Positions 1 to 5,795 of a stretch of DNA of 5,795 bases are shown in pieces. Position 1 is the first letter of the stretch, and each line of letters begins with the position of its first letter. Source of the stretch: DASWVC01 sp036401335 (GTDB taxonomy: Bacteria; Verrucomicrobiota; Verrucomicrobiia; Chthoniobacterales; JAFAMB01). Made by a program: the position numbers and the translations under genes. The stretch covers positions 1-5,795 of the forward strand of contig DASWVC010000146.1 in NCBI GenBank assembly GCA_036401335.1, in the 5' to 3' direction. The notes beneath the pieces are model-generated. The model was not told the origin of the DNA. It worked only from the letters and a program-made list of their open reading frames with translations, and searched no databases.

Positions 1-45
1 CAACCCGATGCCGGGGCACTCATCCAGAAACTCTACCTTGATTAG
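1..45 (+). CDS. C-terminal end of a possible upstream gene (partial)
   Basis: Reading from base 1 in frame 1 gives 14 codons (QPDAGALIQKLYLD) followed by a TAG stop at 43-45. The peptide has ordinary protein composition and could be the tail of a gene starting before the window. Nothing in it identifies a family. The frame starting at base 2 is also open, to about 155, so this assignment rests only on plausibility. Confidence 0.35.
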   Translation, partial: QPDAGALIQKLYLD

Positions 46-153
46 GTCACTGCAAACGCTGCGGTTCACAAAGGCATCGACGGTGAGGTCAGCGCATCAT
101 TTTATCCTTGCCGGAAGTTTTCAAACTGCAGAACATGCCCGTCCAAAGGGTGT

Positions 154-348
154 ATGATGTTAGTTCTGGCATACCTTGGTCTCTCCCTGCTGGTCGGAGT
201 CGTGGGCCGGACCCGACCTTTGGGCTTTTGGGTTTATTTGATAAGCTCGTTGCTGTTCACCCCGCTTTTCGGATTGATTTTACTCGCAGCTGCCGGGCGT
301 AACCGGGTGGATCGCCGTGTCGGTCACGGTGACTGTGACTGTTGCTAA
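154..348 (+). CDS. small hydrophobic membrane protein with Cys-rich C-terminus
   Basis: A 64-residue protein of unknown function with two predicted membrane segments, about residues 2-18 and 24-47. They are joined by a short basic turn (GRTRPLG). The layout, with an early GVVG motif, a GFW motif and a second helix containing L-F-T-P-L-F-G-L, recalls small inner-membrane proteins common in many bacteria. That resemblance is from memory, and no function is known to me. The tail after the second helix is polar and ends HGDCDCC, with three cysteines in the last four residues. Tandem ATG codons lie at 154 and 157; AAAGGG at 145-150 is spaced 6 nt from the second, so translation may really start at 157. 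The TAA stop lies only 5 nt before the ATG of the SPFH gene, or overlaps its alternative TTG start, so the two are probably co-translated. Confidence 0.6.
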   Translation: MMLVLAYLGLSLLVGVVGRTRPLGFWVYLISSLLFTPLFGLILLAAAGRNRVDRRVGHGDCDCC

Positions 349-353
349 AATCG

Positions 354-1439
354 ATGGCCTTCGTCGTGCAAACTTCCAGGGGGAGCGGTGCCGCGGGTCC
401 ACCCGAACCTGAACCGCGTCCCTTTGGCGGACCTTTCCACCGATGGTGGGCGCGGAACGATCTTAATGTGCTGCTGACCGCCGTCTTCCTGGTGTTTTTG
501 CTGACCGTGCTGTGGCCCTGGATTTTTGTGACGATCGACTCCGGCCATCGAGGCGTGTATTACAGCCTTTTTTTCGGCGGAACCGATGTCAAGCACGAGC
601 TCCGGGAAGGGTTTCATCTGAAACTTCCCTGGGACAAGGTTTTCGATTACGACGTACGGATCCAACAAGCGGTTTACAAATACTCCGTTATCAGTTCGGA
701 CGGATTGGTCGTCCAATTCCGGACCTCAATCCGGTACCATCCGCAGGTACGTTACCTGGGCTACTTGCAGCGCGAGATTGGTCCCGATTACGTCCAAACC
801 ATTGTCATCCCACAAACTCAGACGGCACTGCGTCAAGTGGTAGGAGGCACGCCGATTGACCAGATTTATTCCACCAACGTCACGTTTCTGCAGAGTGCAG
901 TGGTAAAGGCCGTGGGGGAAGTGGGTTTGAAGTACATCCTGATCGATGACATTCTTATCACGGAGATCGATATCCCTGAGGTTATTAGGAAGGCAATCGA
1001 GGCAAAACTCACGCAACAGCAGAATTCCCTCCAGTACGACTACGTGCTCTCCGTGGCGAAAAAAGAATCGGAACGCAAGCGCATTGAGGCCGAAGGGGTG
1101 CGGGACTTCCAGCGCATCGTCACGCCGGGAATTTCACCGAATTTTCTTCGGTGGAGGGGGATCGAAGCCACCCTGGATCTGGCGAAATCCGCAAACGCGA
1201 AAGTGGTCGTCATCGGAGCGCAAAGCGGGCTGCCCCTGATTCTTGACACTGCCTCAGCGCTCCCGGGAGGGTCTGTGCTTCCCGTGCCGCCCGAGGGAAC
1301 TCCGAGCGCCTCGCCGATCCCGGAACCTCCCGTTCCAAAAGCGGCGCCTTCGACCGACCTCAGGCCGCCATCCCTCGTGCCGGTACCAAACGTTACTCCC
1401 GGCATGTCAGTGCCGGACACCGGGAACCGTTTTCCCTGA
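354..1439 (+). CDS. SPFH/Band 7 (prohibitin-like) membrane protein
   Basis: A 361-residue protein from ATG 354. A TTG start at 342 would add four residues and overlap the previous gene's stop; GGTGA at 329-333 could serve that start. After a proline-rich cytoplasmic N-terminus, one membrane helix spans about residues 37-60 (VLLTAVFLVFLLTVLWPW). An SPFH domain follows directly, starting at DSGHRGVYY and containing the EGFHLKLPW motif typical of prohibitin/stomatin relatives. Residues about 213-254 are charged and Gln/Glu/Lys-rich and likely form the post-SPFH coiled coil (KKESERKRIEAEGVRDFQRI). The last 60 or so residues are Pro/Ser/Val-rich and look disordered. The expected topology is N-in with the SPFH domain periplasmic, forming ring-like oligomers that organise membranes or regulate proteases, as known for the family. 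No FtsH or NfeD gene is visible beside it; its only close partner is the small membrane protein upstream. Confidence 0.88.
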   Translation: MAFVVQTSRGSGAAGPPEPEPRPFGGPFHRWWARNDLNVLLTAVFLVFLLTVLWPWIFVTIDSGHRGVYYSLFFGGTDVKHELREGFHLKLPWDKVFDYDVRIQQAVYKYSVISSDGLVVQFRTSIRYHPQVRYLGYLQREIGPDYVQTIVIPQTQTALRQVVGGTPIDQIYSTNVTFLQSAVVKAVGEVGLKYILIDDILITEIDIPEVIRKAIEAKLTQQQNSLQYDYVLSVAKKESERKRIEAEGVRDFQRIVTPGISPNFLRWRGIEATLDLAKSANAKVVVIGAQSGLPLILDTASALPGGSVLPVPPEGTPSASPIPEPPVPKAAPSTDLRPPSLVPVPNVTPGMSVPDTGNRFP

Positions 1440-1453
1440 AAAGGGATGAACGG
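1427..1453 (+). terminator. hairpin with GAAA tetraloop at the end of the SPFH gene
   Basis: The arms CCGTT (1427-1431) and AACGG (1449-1453), plus TCCCT (1433-1437) and AGGGA (1442-1446), enclose the loop GAAA (1438-1441). They are separated by a small 1x2 internal loop. The stop codon (1437-1439) lies inside the structure. No T-run follows, so this is not a canonical intrinsic terminator. It may be an RNA-stabilising 3' structure or a chance fold. Confidence 0.3.
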
Positions 1454-1593
1454 CGTTGCACCGGCCGAGCCGAACGGCGGGCGAAGGCGACTGAGAAGGC
1501 AGGCGTCTCTTGACGGGGCACACTCGCGCTGGCTTTGGGGCAATGGGTCGGAAATGATCCCGGGGGCTCAGCCGGGGGCACGGGTTAGCAGGG

Positions 1594-2394
1594 TCATTTT
1601 GCACCCCCCGTGGCTACGTCCCGCCGGAAACTTTGCAGCATAAACTCGATGAGCTCTTCTAGTTTGATCTCACTTAAACTCTTGTCCACCGTCACCTGAC
1701 CGTGCTGTATCACGTTGATGCGATCGCAGATTTCGAAGAGGTGTGTGTAGTTATGGTCTATGACGATGATGGAGATGTTTGCCTCCTTGGACAGGCCCTT
1801 GATCAGCCCAATGATCAGGGACGTTTCCTTCGCGCCCATTGCCGCCAGTGGCTCGTCGAGCAGCAGGACCTTGATGTTCTCCTGGCGGACCGCGCGAGCA
1901 ACCGCGATGGCCTGCCGCTGGCCGCCGGACAGCTTCGCCACCGGAGTGTCGACGGAAGGAATGTCGACTCCGATGTCGTCCAGAAACCGCCTCGCGGCGG
2001 CGCGCATCGCCCGGTTGTTGAGGAACCGGAGCCAGCCGCCACGGGTGTGTTCGCGGTTGAGAAACAGATTGTGGTACACGCTCAGCTCACCAACCAGCGC
2101 CAGATCTTGGAACACAGTCTCGATGCCTTGCTGGCGTGCGTCCTGCACGGAACGAAACCTAACCTCCTGGTTCTCGAGGTAGATGCGGCCGCCATCCGGC
2201 CTGTGCAGGCCCGACAAGATCTTGACCAACGTGGATTTGCCGGCGCCGTTATCGCCGACCAGCCCCAGAACCTCGCCGCGCTGCAGGTGCAAGTCCACGC
2301 TCCGCAACGCGACCACGGGACCGAAGGCCATCGAGATCTGCTCGGTGCGTAGCACGTCCTCGGCCGGTCCGCTGGTGTTGCCACCTGGCGTCAT
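1594..2394 (-). CDS. sugar-type ABC transporter ATP-binding protein (single domain)
   Basis: A 266-residue ATPase that would power the permease encoded upstream, acting as a homodimer on the cytoplasmic face. Visible motifs are Walker A GDNGAGKST (47-55), Q-loop Q96 in VFQD, signature LSGGQ (155-159), Walker B VLLLDE (176-181) and the switch histidine H214. The D-loop region reads PLAAMGAKE, matching the TAALG-type sequence of ribose/fructose importers. Relatives of RbsA have two fused ATPase domains over about 500 residues; this one has a single domain, like FrcA-type proteins. The frame stays open upstream to 2793, but the ATG at 2394 is preferred. It has GGAAGGG (2402-2408) 7 nt upstream, it overlaps the permease stop as TGATG, and the upstream extension is arginine-rich shadow of the permease. 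The last gene of the operon. Confidence 0.93.
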   Translation of the reverse strand: MTPGGNTSGPAEDVLRTEQISMAFGPVVALRSVDLHLQRGEVLGLVGDNGAGKSTLVKILSGLHRPDGGRIYLENQEVRFRSVQDARQQGIETVFQDLALVGELSVYHNLFLNREHTRGGWLRFLNNRAMRAAARRFLDDIGVDIPSVDTPVAKLSGGQRQAIAVARAVRQENIKVLLLDEPLAAMGAKETSLIIGLIKGLSKEANISIIVIDHNYTHLFEICDRINVIQHGQVTVDKSLSEIKLEELIEFMLQSFRRDVATGGAK

Positions 2395-3473
2395 CAGCGC
2401 ACCCTTCCGTTTCTGTGTGGTGCGAAGATCGAAAAGCTCAAGCCGAGGGCGCGGGCGAACGACCTGCGCGGCCCCTTCATGGAAGTGGCGCGCTCGACCT
2501 GGACATTGAGGATCATGGCGAGCAGGATCGTCAGGCCGGTGACCAGGTCGAGCGCAAAGGAGCTGGCGCCGAGGATGAGGAACCCGTCCTTGATCATGCC
2601 CAGCACGCACGCACCGATACAGGCACCGACCATGGTGCCGCGTCCTCCGGTAAGGGCGGTGCCGCCAATCACCGCGGAGGTCACGCCATAGAACGTGAAG
2701 GTCAAGCCATCGGTGGCGGGGTCGAGGCTGCCAAGGTGATAACCGTCCAGGATACCGATCACCCCGCCCAGCAACGCGCAGAGCACGAAGCACCAGGTCT
2801 TAATCGAGTCGACGCTGATTCCCGATTCCCTGGCGGACTCAGTGTTTCCCCCCACGGCCACGATGTGCAGGCCGAAAGCCGTCCCTCGCAGCATCACATG
2901 CAGCAATGCGGCGATGCCCAGCGCCCACAAGGCCTCGGACCAGGACCATCCGCCCAGGATGTTGACCAACGTGTCCGAGCCGATCGGATTCGTTGGCGCG
3001 CCGTTCGAATAGATGAGGACGATGCCCCTGAGGGCGAAGGCCATTCCCAAGGTGGCGATAAACGACGGCACGCGAAGCTTGACGGTGACCAAGCCGTTGA
3101 TTAACCCAAGCCCAGCGCATGCCAACAGTGCGAGGACGATGCTTGGCAACACGGGGACACCGGCGTGATTCCAGTACGTCACGAAAAAGGGCGATACGAT
3201 GTACATCTGGCCCACGGACAAATCGATCTCGCCCAGGATCAGGACCGGCACTTCGGCGAGCGCAAAGATGGCGAAGGGTGCGATGAACTGGGACAGCACC
3301 AGGGCGTTGTCGAATGTGAAGAAGTTCGGGGACCCGATCGCAAAGAAGACTGCCAACGCGATCGCGACCAGGATACCAACCAACTCGCTCAGGTGCTGGC
3401 CGATGAGCCGCCGCACACCCGGTCCAGACAGCCGGTGGCTCACGTCGCGCGGCGCCAGGGCGTTCGAATTCAT
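2394..3473 (-). CDS. sugar ABC transporter permease (RbsC/BPD_transp_2 family)
   Basis: A 359-residue polytopic inner-membrane protein forming the translocation channel of the importer. Hydrophobic segments start about residue 31 and recur to about 325, consistent with the 8-10 helices usual in this family. Recognisable motifs are LGEIDLSVGQ (80-89), matching the GGIDLSVG box near helix 3. GLHIVAVGGNTESARESGIS (201-220) is the cytoplasmic loop that contacts the ATPase. GGTALTGGRGTMVGACIG (270-287) is the glycine-rich family signature. The usual first glycine of GGIDLSVG is replaced by Glu (GEIDLSVG). The last 30 or so residues are polar and basic and extend slightly beyond typical RbsC. The ATG at 3473 has a weak GGGG (3484-3487) about 10 nt upstream. 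It starts 59 nt after the substrate-binding gene stop and overlaps the ATPase start by one base. Substrate specificity cannot be read from this protein. Confidence 0.93.
   Translation of the reverse strand: MNSNALAPRDVSHRLSGPGVRRLIGQHLSELVGILVAIALAVFFAIGSPNFFTFDNALVLSQFIAPFAIFALAEVPVLILGEIDLSVGQMYIVSPFFVTYWNHAGVPVLPSIVLALLACAGLGLINGLVTVKLRVPSFIATLGMAFALRGIVLIYSNGAPTNPIGSDTLVNILGGWSWSEALWALGIAALLHVMLRGTAFGLHIVAVGGNTESARESGISVDSIKTWCFVLCALLGGVIGILDGYHLGSLDPATDGLTFTFYGVTSAVIGGTALTGGRGTMVGACIGACVLGMIKDGFLILGASSFALDLVTGLTILLAMILNVQVERATSMKGPRRSFARALGLSFSIFAPHRNGRVR
2402..2408 (-). promoter_or_regulatory. Shine-Dalgarno for the ATPase gene
   Basis: GGAAGGG on the minus strand, 7 nt before ATG 2394 and inside the permease 3' end. 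Together with the one-base TGATG stop/start overlap it fixes the ATPase start and suggests translational coupling that keeps permease and ATPase near equal levels. Confidence 0.65.
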
Positions 3474-3496
3474 ACGCTAGATACCCCGGTGGCAAA

Positions 3497-3519
3497 CTCG
3501 TACAGACCTCGTACAGACC
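3497..3519. repeat. 11-bp tandem duplication between binding protein and permease genes
   Basis: CTCGTACAGAC occurs twice head to tail (3497-3507 and 3508-3518), plus one more matching C at 3519. It fills much of the 59-nt gap between the binding-protein stop and the permease start. Each copy contains the palindrome GTAC. It could come from replication slippage or be a paired binding site; nothing else supports a function. Confidence 0.6.
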
Positions 3520-3532
3520 GCGATTGGGCTGA

Positions 3533-4633
3533 CTAGAAGCTGATGGATTTTGGCCGGGGGAACACGACCGGCGACGGACTCGAGCCTTCCCAAGTATCCT
3601 TATTCTGCAGGTAAGCGTTGACGGTGTCTTTGGTCACATACTTGAAGCCGGTGTTGTAGTCCGTAGGCGTGATCAGTCCGCCCGAGATGTTGTAGAGGAA
3701 CAGCTGGTAGATCGCCATGGAGCCCTGGAGGTAGGCCTGCTGGTCGACCGTAAATGCCAAGTTACCCGCGGCGATATTCTCCAACACGGGAAGCCCGACG
3801 TCAAAGGCAGCGCCGCCGATGCCCTTGGCCGCCAAGCCCAGTTTCTGGATCGTCTTCGCGACGGCGACGCCGTTGCTTCCGCCACTCGAGAACATGAACT
3901 TGACCTTCTGATGTCCTTGATACCAAGCCTGGATCGAGGCGAGCGCGGGACCCTCGGTGGCGCCGACACCGACCTGGACGAAGTCGATGTCGGCCGACTT
4001 GAACACGCTCGCGGCACCGTCCATGCGCGGCTGCTCATTGAGCGAACCCGGCACGCTGATCATGCCGCCGACCAAATCCCCTTTCTTGACGTCGGTGAGG
4101 ATGCGCTTGCCCACTGCCACTCCGGCCTGGAAGAGGTCCTGACCAATGTAGGACAATACGTGGCTGCCGGCACCGGCCGGAGCTTGGGCATTGTAGGCAA
4201 CGACAGGAATTCCCTTGCCCAACGCCTCATCGGTCACGCCGTTGAAAGCCTTGGGGTCGACCACAGCGACCGCGATTCCGTCGACCTTATTGGTCATCGC
4301 GACCTTGAACGCATTGACCATCTCGGGAATGATGTCGTTTTCGGAGCCGGTCCAGGTGTAGGAAGTACCCAGGAGCGCGCACATGTCGCTCGCCCCTGCT
4401 CGGACGGCATTAAAGAAGACGTCGGCAGTCACGTGACAGACAAAGGCAAACTTGTAAGCCGGGTAGCTGGGCCAGGGATTCCTGGTAGGGGTGGACGACG
4501 GCGCGTCTGCGGCATCAGCAGAAGACCCAAGGAAGGGGAGGCAGGCTGCCCCGATGCCGGCGTTGCGCAGGAAACGACGCCTGGATTGTTCGCACCTCTG
4601 CGGGTTGATTTCACGCTCTGTAGATTTGGCCAT
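3533..4633 (-). CDS. Tat-exported sugar ABC transporter substrate-binding protein
   Basis: A 366-residue periplasmic binding protein of the Peripla_BP_4 (ribose/LacI-like fold) group that captures the substrate for the adjacent importer. Its N-terminus has a twin-arginine signal, SRRRFL (17-22), a hydrophobic stretch GIGAACLPFLG, and AxA cleavage sites ADA at 39-41 or 42-44. The mature part starts with YKFAFVCHVTADVFFNAVRAGA, the first strand and helix of the fold. Later it shows the hinge motif AYNAQAP (146-152), YIGQDLFQAG (162-171) and the C-lobe motif VDQQAYLQGS (296-305), all typical of sugar-binding proteins. Tat export implies folding in the cytoplasm before secretion. The ATG at 4633 lacks a good Shine-Dalgarno. 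An in-frame TTG at 4654 adds seven residues and has only a distant AAGG, so the start is uncertain. It is the first gene of the operon. The substrate is probably a simple sugar or polyol, not determinable here. Confidence 0.92.
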   Translation of the reverse strand: MAKSTEREINPQRCEQSRRRFLRNAGIGAACLPFLGSSADAADAPSSTPTRNPWPSYPAYKFAFVCHVTADVFFNAVRAGASDMCALLGTSYTWTGSENDIIPEMVNAFKVAMTNKVDGIAVAVVDPKAFNGVTDEALGKGIPVVAYNAQAPAGAGSHVLSYIGQDLFQAGVAVGKRILTDVKKGDLVGGMISVPGSLNEQPRMDGAASVFKSADIDFVQVGVGATEGPALASIQAWYQGHQKVKFMFSSGGSNGVAVAKTIQKLGLAAKGIGGAAFDVGLPVLENIAAGNLAFTVDQQAYLQGSMAIYQLFLYNISGGLITPTDYNTGFKYVTKDTVNAYLQNKDTWEGSSPSPVVFPRPKSISF

Positions 4634-4743
4634 CGTAAGTCGGTTCTGGAACAAGAGGTTATACTGCCTTGGCGTCCCCGGCTACCCACAGGCCATACGA
4701 GCACTCCGGGCTTCTGTCCTGCAGCCCGGACCTTGAGGGTATC

Positions 4744-4772
4744 ATCTATCTTGTCACGACAGGGCATGTCAA
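4744..4772 (-). promoter_or_regulatory. candidate sigma70-type promoter of the ABC importer operon
   Basis: On the minus strand a perfect TTGACA (4772-4767) is followed after 17 nt by ATAGAT (4749-4744), a weak match to TATAAT. A start site here would give a leader of about 100 nt before ATG 4633. A second possible -10 (TATAAC, about 4663-4658) nearer the gene has no recognisable -35. This is pattern matching only; -10 quality is poor. Confidence 0.3.
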
Positions 4773-4773
4773 G
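4750..4773. promoter_or_regulatory. imperfect palindrome overlapping the -35 box (operator-like)
   Basis: A 24-bp site with half-sites CTTGTCACGACA and GGGCATGTCAAG, which pair at 8 of 12 positions as an inverted repeat. The outer four bases of each arm (CTTG/CAAG) match fully. It covers the candidate -35 TTGACA, as expected for a repressor operator such as those used by LacI-type regulators of sugar importers. No regulator gene is recognisable in the window, and the palindrome could be chance. Confidence 0.3.
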
Positions 4774-4964
4774 CCTGCGAAGATGCCGATGAGGATTGCA
4801 AGACCTCTGTCCTTTTGAGATAACCAAAACGCCGCAAGGGTTCGCGCGCTGGACTCCCCCCTTTTGCCGGCGGCGCGGTGTCGAGCCGCTCGATGGCCGC
4901 CTTTCTTGGGCGAAGTCGAGGTCCACCCACTCCGTACTGAACCAGGCCGCTTGCTTGCGCCAGC

Positions 4965-5480
4965 TCAGGCCTTCCTCGACCGGGATCCCGCCCATGCGGC
5001 AGCGTTCGACAGCGAGTTGCTTGTCCCGGTTTCACCCCACCAAGTCAACTCAAAAACTTGCCGGATGCACCACTTAGGCAGGTCACTCACCACGAGAACA
5101 TAAGGCTGGTAGCAGATCGGCTTATTGCGCAACTGCGCGAAAGTGCGAACTACGTCACCGGAACGATGCGACACACCCATCGTTGCGTCAAGAACCGGGG
5201 CATAGTGCGCCAGAATCCAGTAGACGGGCGGATCGTCTGTCTGCGCCATTCCCACGCGTGAAACACCCGTGGAAACGTAGCGAAGAATTTCCACGGACTG
5301 CGGTCCCAGGCAGCCGACGATGTGCGTAGGGTTGAACGCCCGCAGCTGTTCGAGGCCAAAGGCAATGCCGTCCTCATAGGAAGCAAGGCGGCTTCGTGGG
5401 TCGGAAAGTCGGTAATCCTGCAGCCATAAAATCCCGCTCCTGGGGATGGCGAGAATGCAGGCTAATGATGCAATGTGCAA
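4965..5480 (-). CDS. uncertain ORF, glycosyltransferase (GT4)-like fragment, possibly broken
   Basis: A 171-residue ORF from a TTG at 5480, with no good Shine-Dalgarno and no ATG upstream (a stop precedes at 5558-5556). Residues about 18-130 have normal protein composition. The run THIVGCLGPQSVEIL, RVGMAQTDDPPVYW, YAPVLDATMGVSHRSGDVV and PICYQPYVLV resembles the end of the N-terminal lobe of GT4 glycosyltransferases. In that lobe a line such as VSxxxxD is followed by an IPYGV-like strand. After residue 131 the sequence (FELTWWGETGTSNSLSNAAAWAG) does not continue as a C-terminal lobe. A complete GT4 enzyme needs about 350-400 residues, so this would be a truncated or frameshifted remnant. The family call is from pattern memory alone; it could equally be a short hypothetical protein or part of a sensor domain. 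Confidence 0.35.
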   Translation of the reverse strand: MHIASLACILAIPRSGILWLQDYRLSDPRSRLASYEDGIAFGLEQLRAFNPTHIVGCLGPQSVEILRYVSTGVSRVGMAQTDDPPVYWILAHYAPVLDATMGVSHRSGDVVRTFAQLRNKPICYQPYVLVVSDLPKWCIRQVFELTWWGETGTSNSLSNAAAWAGSRSRKA

Positions 5481-5506
5481 CTTCGCGACGCCGGAATTCG
5501 CGGCGG

Positions 5507-5795
5507 TCAGCTTCGCTGGTGGATGACTGGAACTCCTTGGATGAGACCTTCCTTCTCATACGTTCTGTTCAGGGCATCGTCCCGAATGTGCATCCGGTAA
5601 GAACAAGCGCGCCTCTCCCCTGCTTCGGGTATCGCCGGGGGAATGTCGGATTCGATGGAAGCGGTCTGGGAATGGCCCGGCCGGGTCTCAAAAAACATGA
5701 ACCGCTCGTCGAGAGGCTCCTGCTCTGAGTCCATCAAGGAAACGTTCACGAACAGGTGCAACCGGTGGGCGGAATTGTTGGTGGTTGTAAAAGAA
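5507..5795 (-). CDS. C-terminal part of an unrecognised protein (partial at window edge)
   Basis: The minus-strand frame is open from the window edge to a TGA at 5509-5507. The visible 95 residues include HRLHLFVNVSLMDSE, EPLDERFMFFETRPG and HIRDDALNRTYEKEG, followed by the end VIHQRS. The composition is balanced, acidic and basic residues alternate, and the text looks like real protein, more so than the plus-strand frame opposite. The start codon must lie beyond the window; an internal ATG at 5761 is probably not the start because the frame continues upstream as FTTTNNSAHR. I do not recognise the family. It ends 26 nt before the TTG of the glycosyltransferase-like ORF in a different frame, so the two are either neighbours or pieces of one frameshifted gene. 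Confidence 0.45.
   Translation of the reverse strand, partial: SFTTTNNSAHRLHLFVNVSLMDSEQEPLDERFMFFETRPGHSQTASIESDIPPAIPEAGERRACSYRMHIRDDALNRTYEKEGLIQGVPVIHQRS

Larger units (their letters stand above)
4655..4964. other. region upstream of the importer operon, no confident gene
   Basis: This stretch holds the candidate promoter and palindrome described separately. Minus-strand frames are open here, including one with EEGLSWRKQ and EWVDLDFAQERRP (about 4900-4980). They run on as arginine/proline-rich sequence into the binding-protein gene in another frame and match no family I recognise. It is best read as leader plus possible remnants of a decayed neighbour. Confidence 0.4.

Noticed and set aside
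345..1543. Minus-strand frames opposite the SPFH gene
   Set aside because: The plus strand carries a full SPFH domain with a membrane anchor and coiled coil; the opposite frames are short and without motifs.
1560..1579. Direct repeat CCGGGGGC (1560-1567 and 1572-1579) as the operon terminator
   Set aside because: The copies are direct rather than inverted, no stable hairpin plus T-run follows the ATPase stop on the minus strand, and such 8-mers are likely by chance in GC-rich DNA.
2395..2793. N-terminal extension of the ATPase frame by 133 codons
   Set aside because: The extension is arginine/proline-rich, lies wholly inside the permease gene in another frame, and has no motif. The ATG at 2394 has a good Shine-Dalgarno and begins the normal ATPase domain.
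1702..3104. Long plus-strand open frames opposite the ATPase and permease genes
   Set aside because: They are antisense shadows of GC-rich genes, with Asp/Gln/His/Arg-biased composition and no family motif.
3911..4792. 293-codon plus-strand frame opposite the binding-protein gene
   Set aside because: It is antisense to a clear Tat-exported binding protein and its translation resembles no family; it is an open frame caused by codon bias.
4796..5103. Plus-strand frames in the right intergenic region
   Set aside because: They are Arg/Ser/Pro/Cys-rich with no ribosome binding site and no recognisable motif.
4965..5480. LacI-type regulator for the importer
   Set aside because: I considered a LacI/sensor-domain reading, but there is no helix-turn-helix N-terminus in any nearby frame, and the visible motifs fit a glycosyltransferase N-lobe better.

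Overview
The window is GC-rich bacterial DNA and looks like a Gram-negative chromosome. It has a Tat-exported periplasmic sugar-binding protein and an SPFH/prohibitin-type membrane protein. I cannot name the phylum from the sequence; a soil-type lineage such as Verrucomicrobiota, Acidobacteriota or Proteobacteria would fit, but that is a guess. No rRNA, tRNA, CRISPR array, transposase or phage gene was seen.

Left part (1-1439, plus strand): the last 14 codons of a possible upstream gene end at position 45. A 63-64 residue membrane protein with a cysteine-ending tail follows (154-348). It is directly coupled to a prohibitin-like SPFH protein with one N-terminal membrane anchor and a proline-rich C-terminal tail (354-1439). 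A hairpin with a GAAA loop spans the SPFH stop codon. Positions 1440-1593 separate this pair from a convergent operon.

Middle part (1594-4633, minus strand): a complete three-gene ABC importer of the ribose/fructose (CUT2-like) class. The transcription order is substrate-binding protein (3533-4633), permease (2394-3473) and single-domain ATPase (1594-2394). The permease stop and ATPase start share one base (TGATG), with a good Shine-Dalgarno just upstream. A consensus-like TTGACA box inside an imperfect palindrome near 4744-4773 is a candidate promoter/operator. No sugar kinase, isomerase or dehydrogenase lies beside the importer, so the substrate cannot be deduced from context.

Right part (about 4655-5795): coding potential is fragmentary. 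On the minus strand, an open frame from the window edge to 5507 looks like the C-terminal part of an unrecognised gene. An ORF at 4965-5480 has a short stretch resembling GT4-type glycosyltransferases, but it has a TTG start and a C-terminus that does not look like protein. It may be a decayed or frameshifted gene.

I see no convincing previously undescribed system. The items most worth a second look are the small-membrane-protein/SPFH pair, the broken-looking right end, and the promoter-proximal palindrome of the importer operon.
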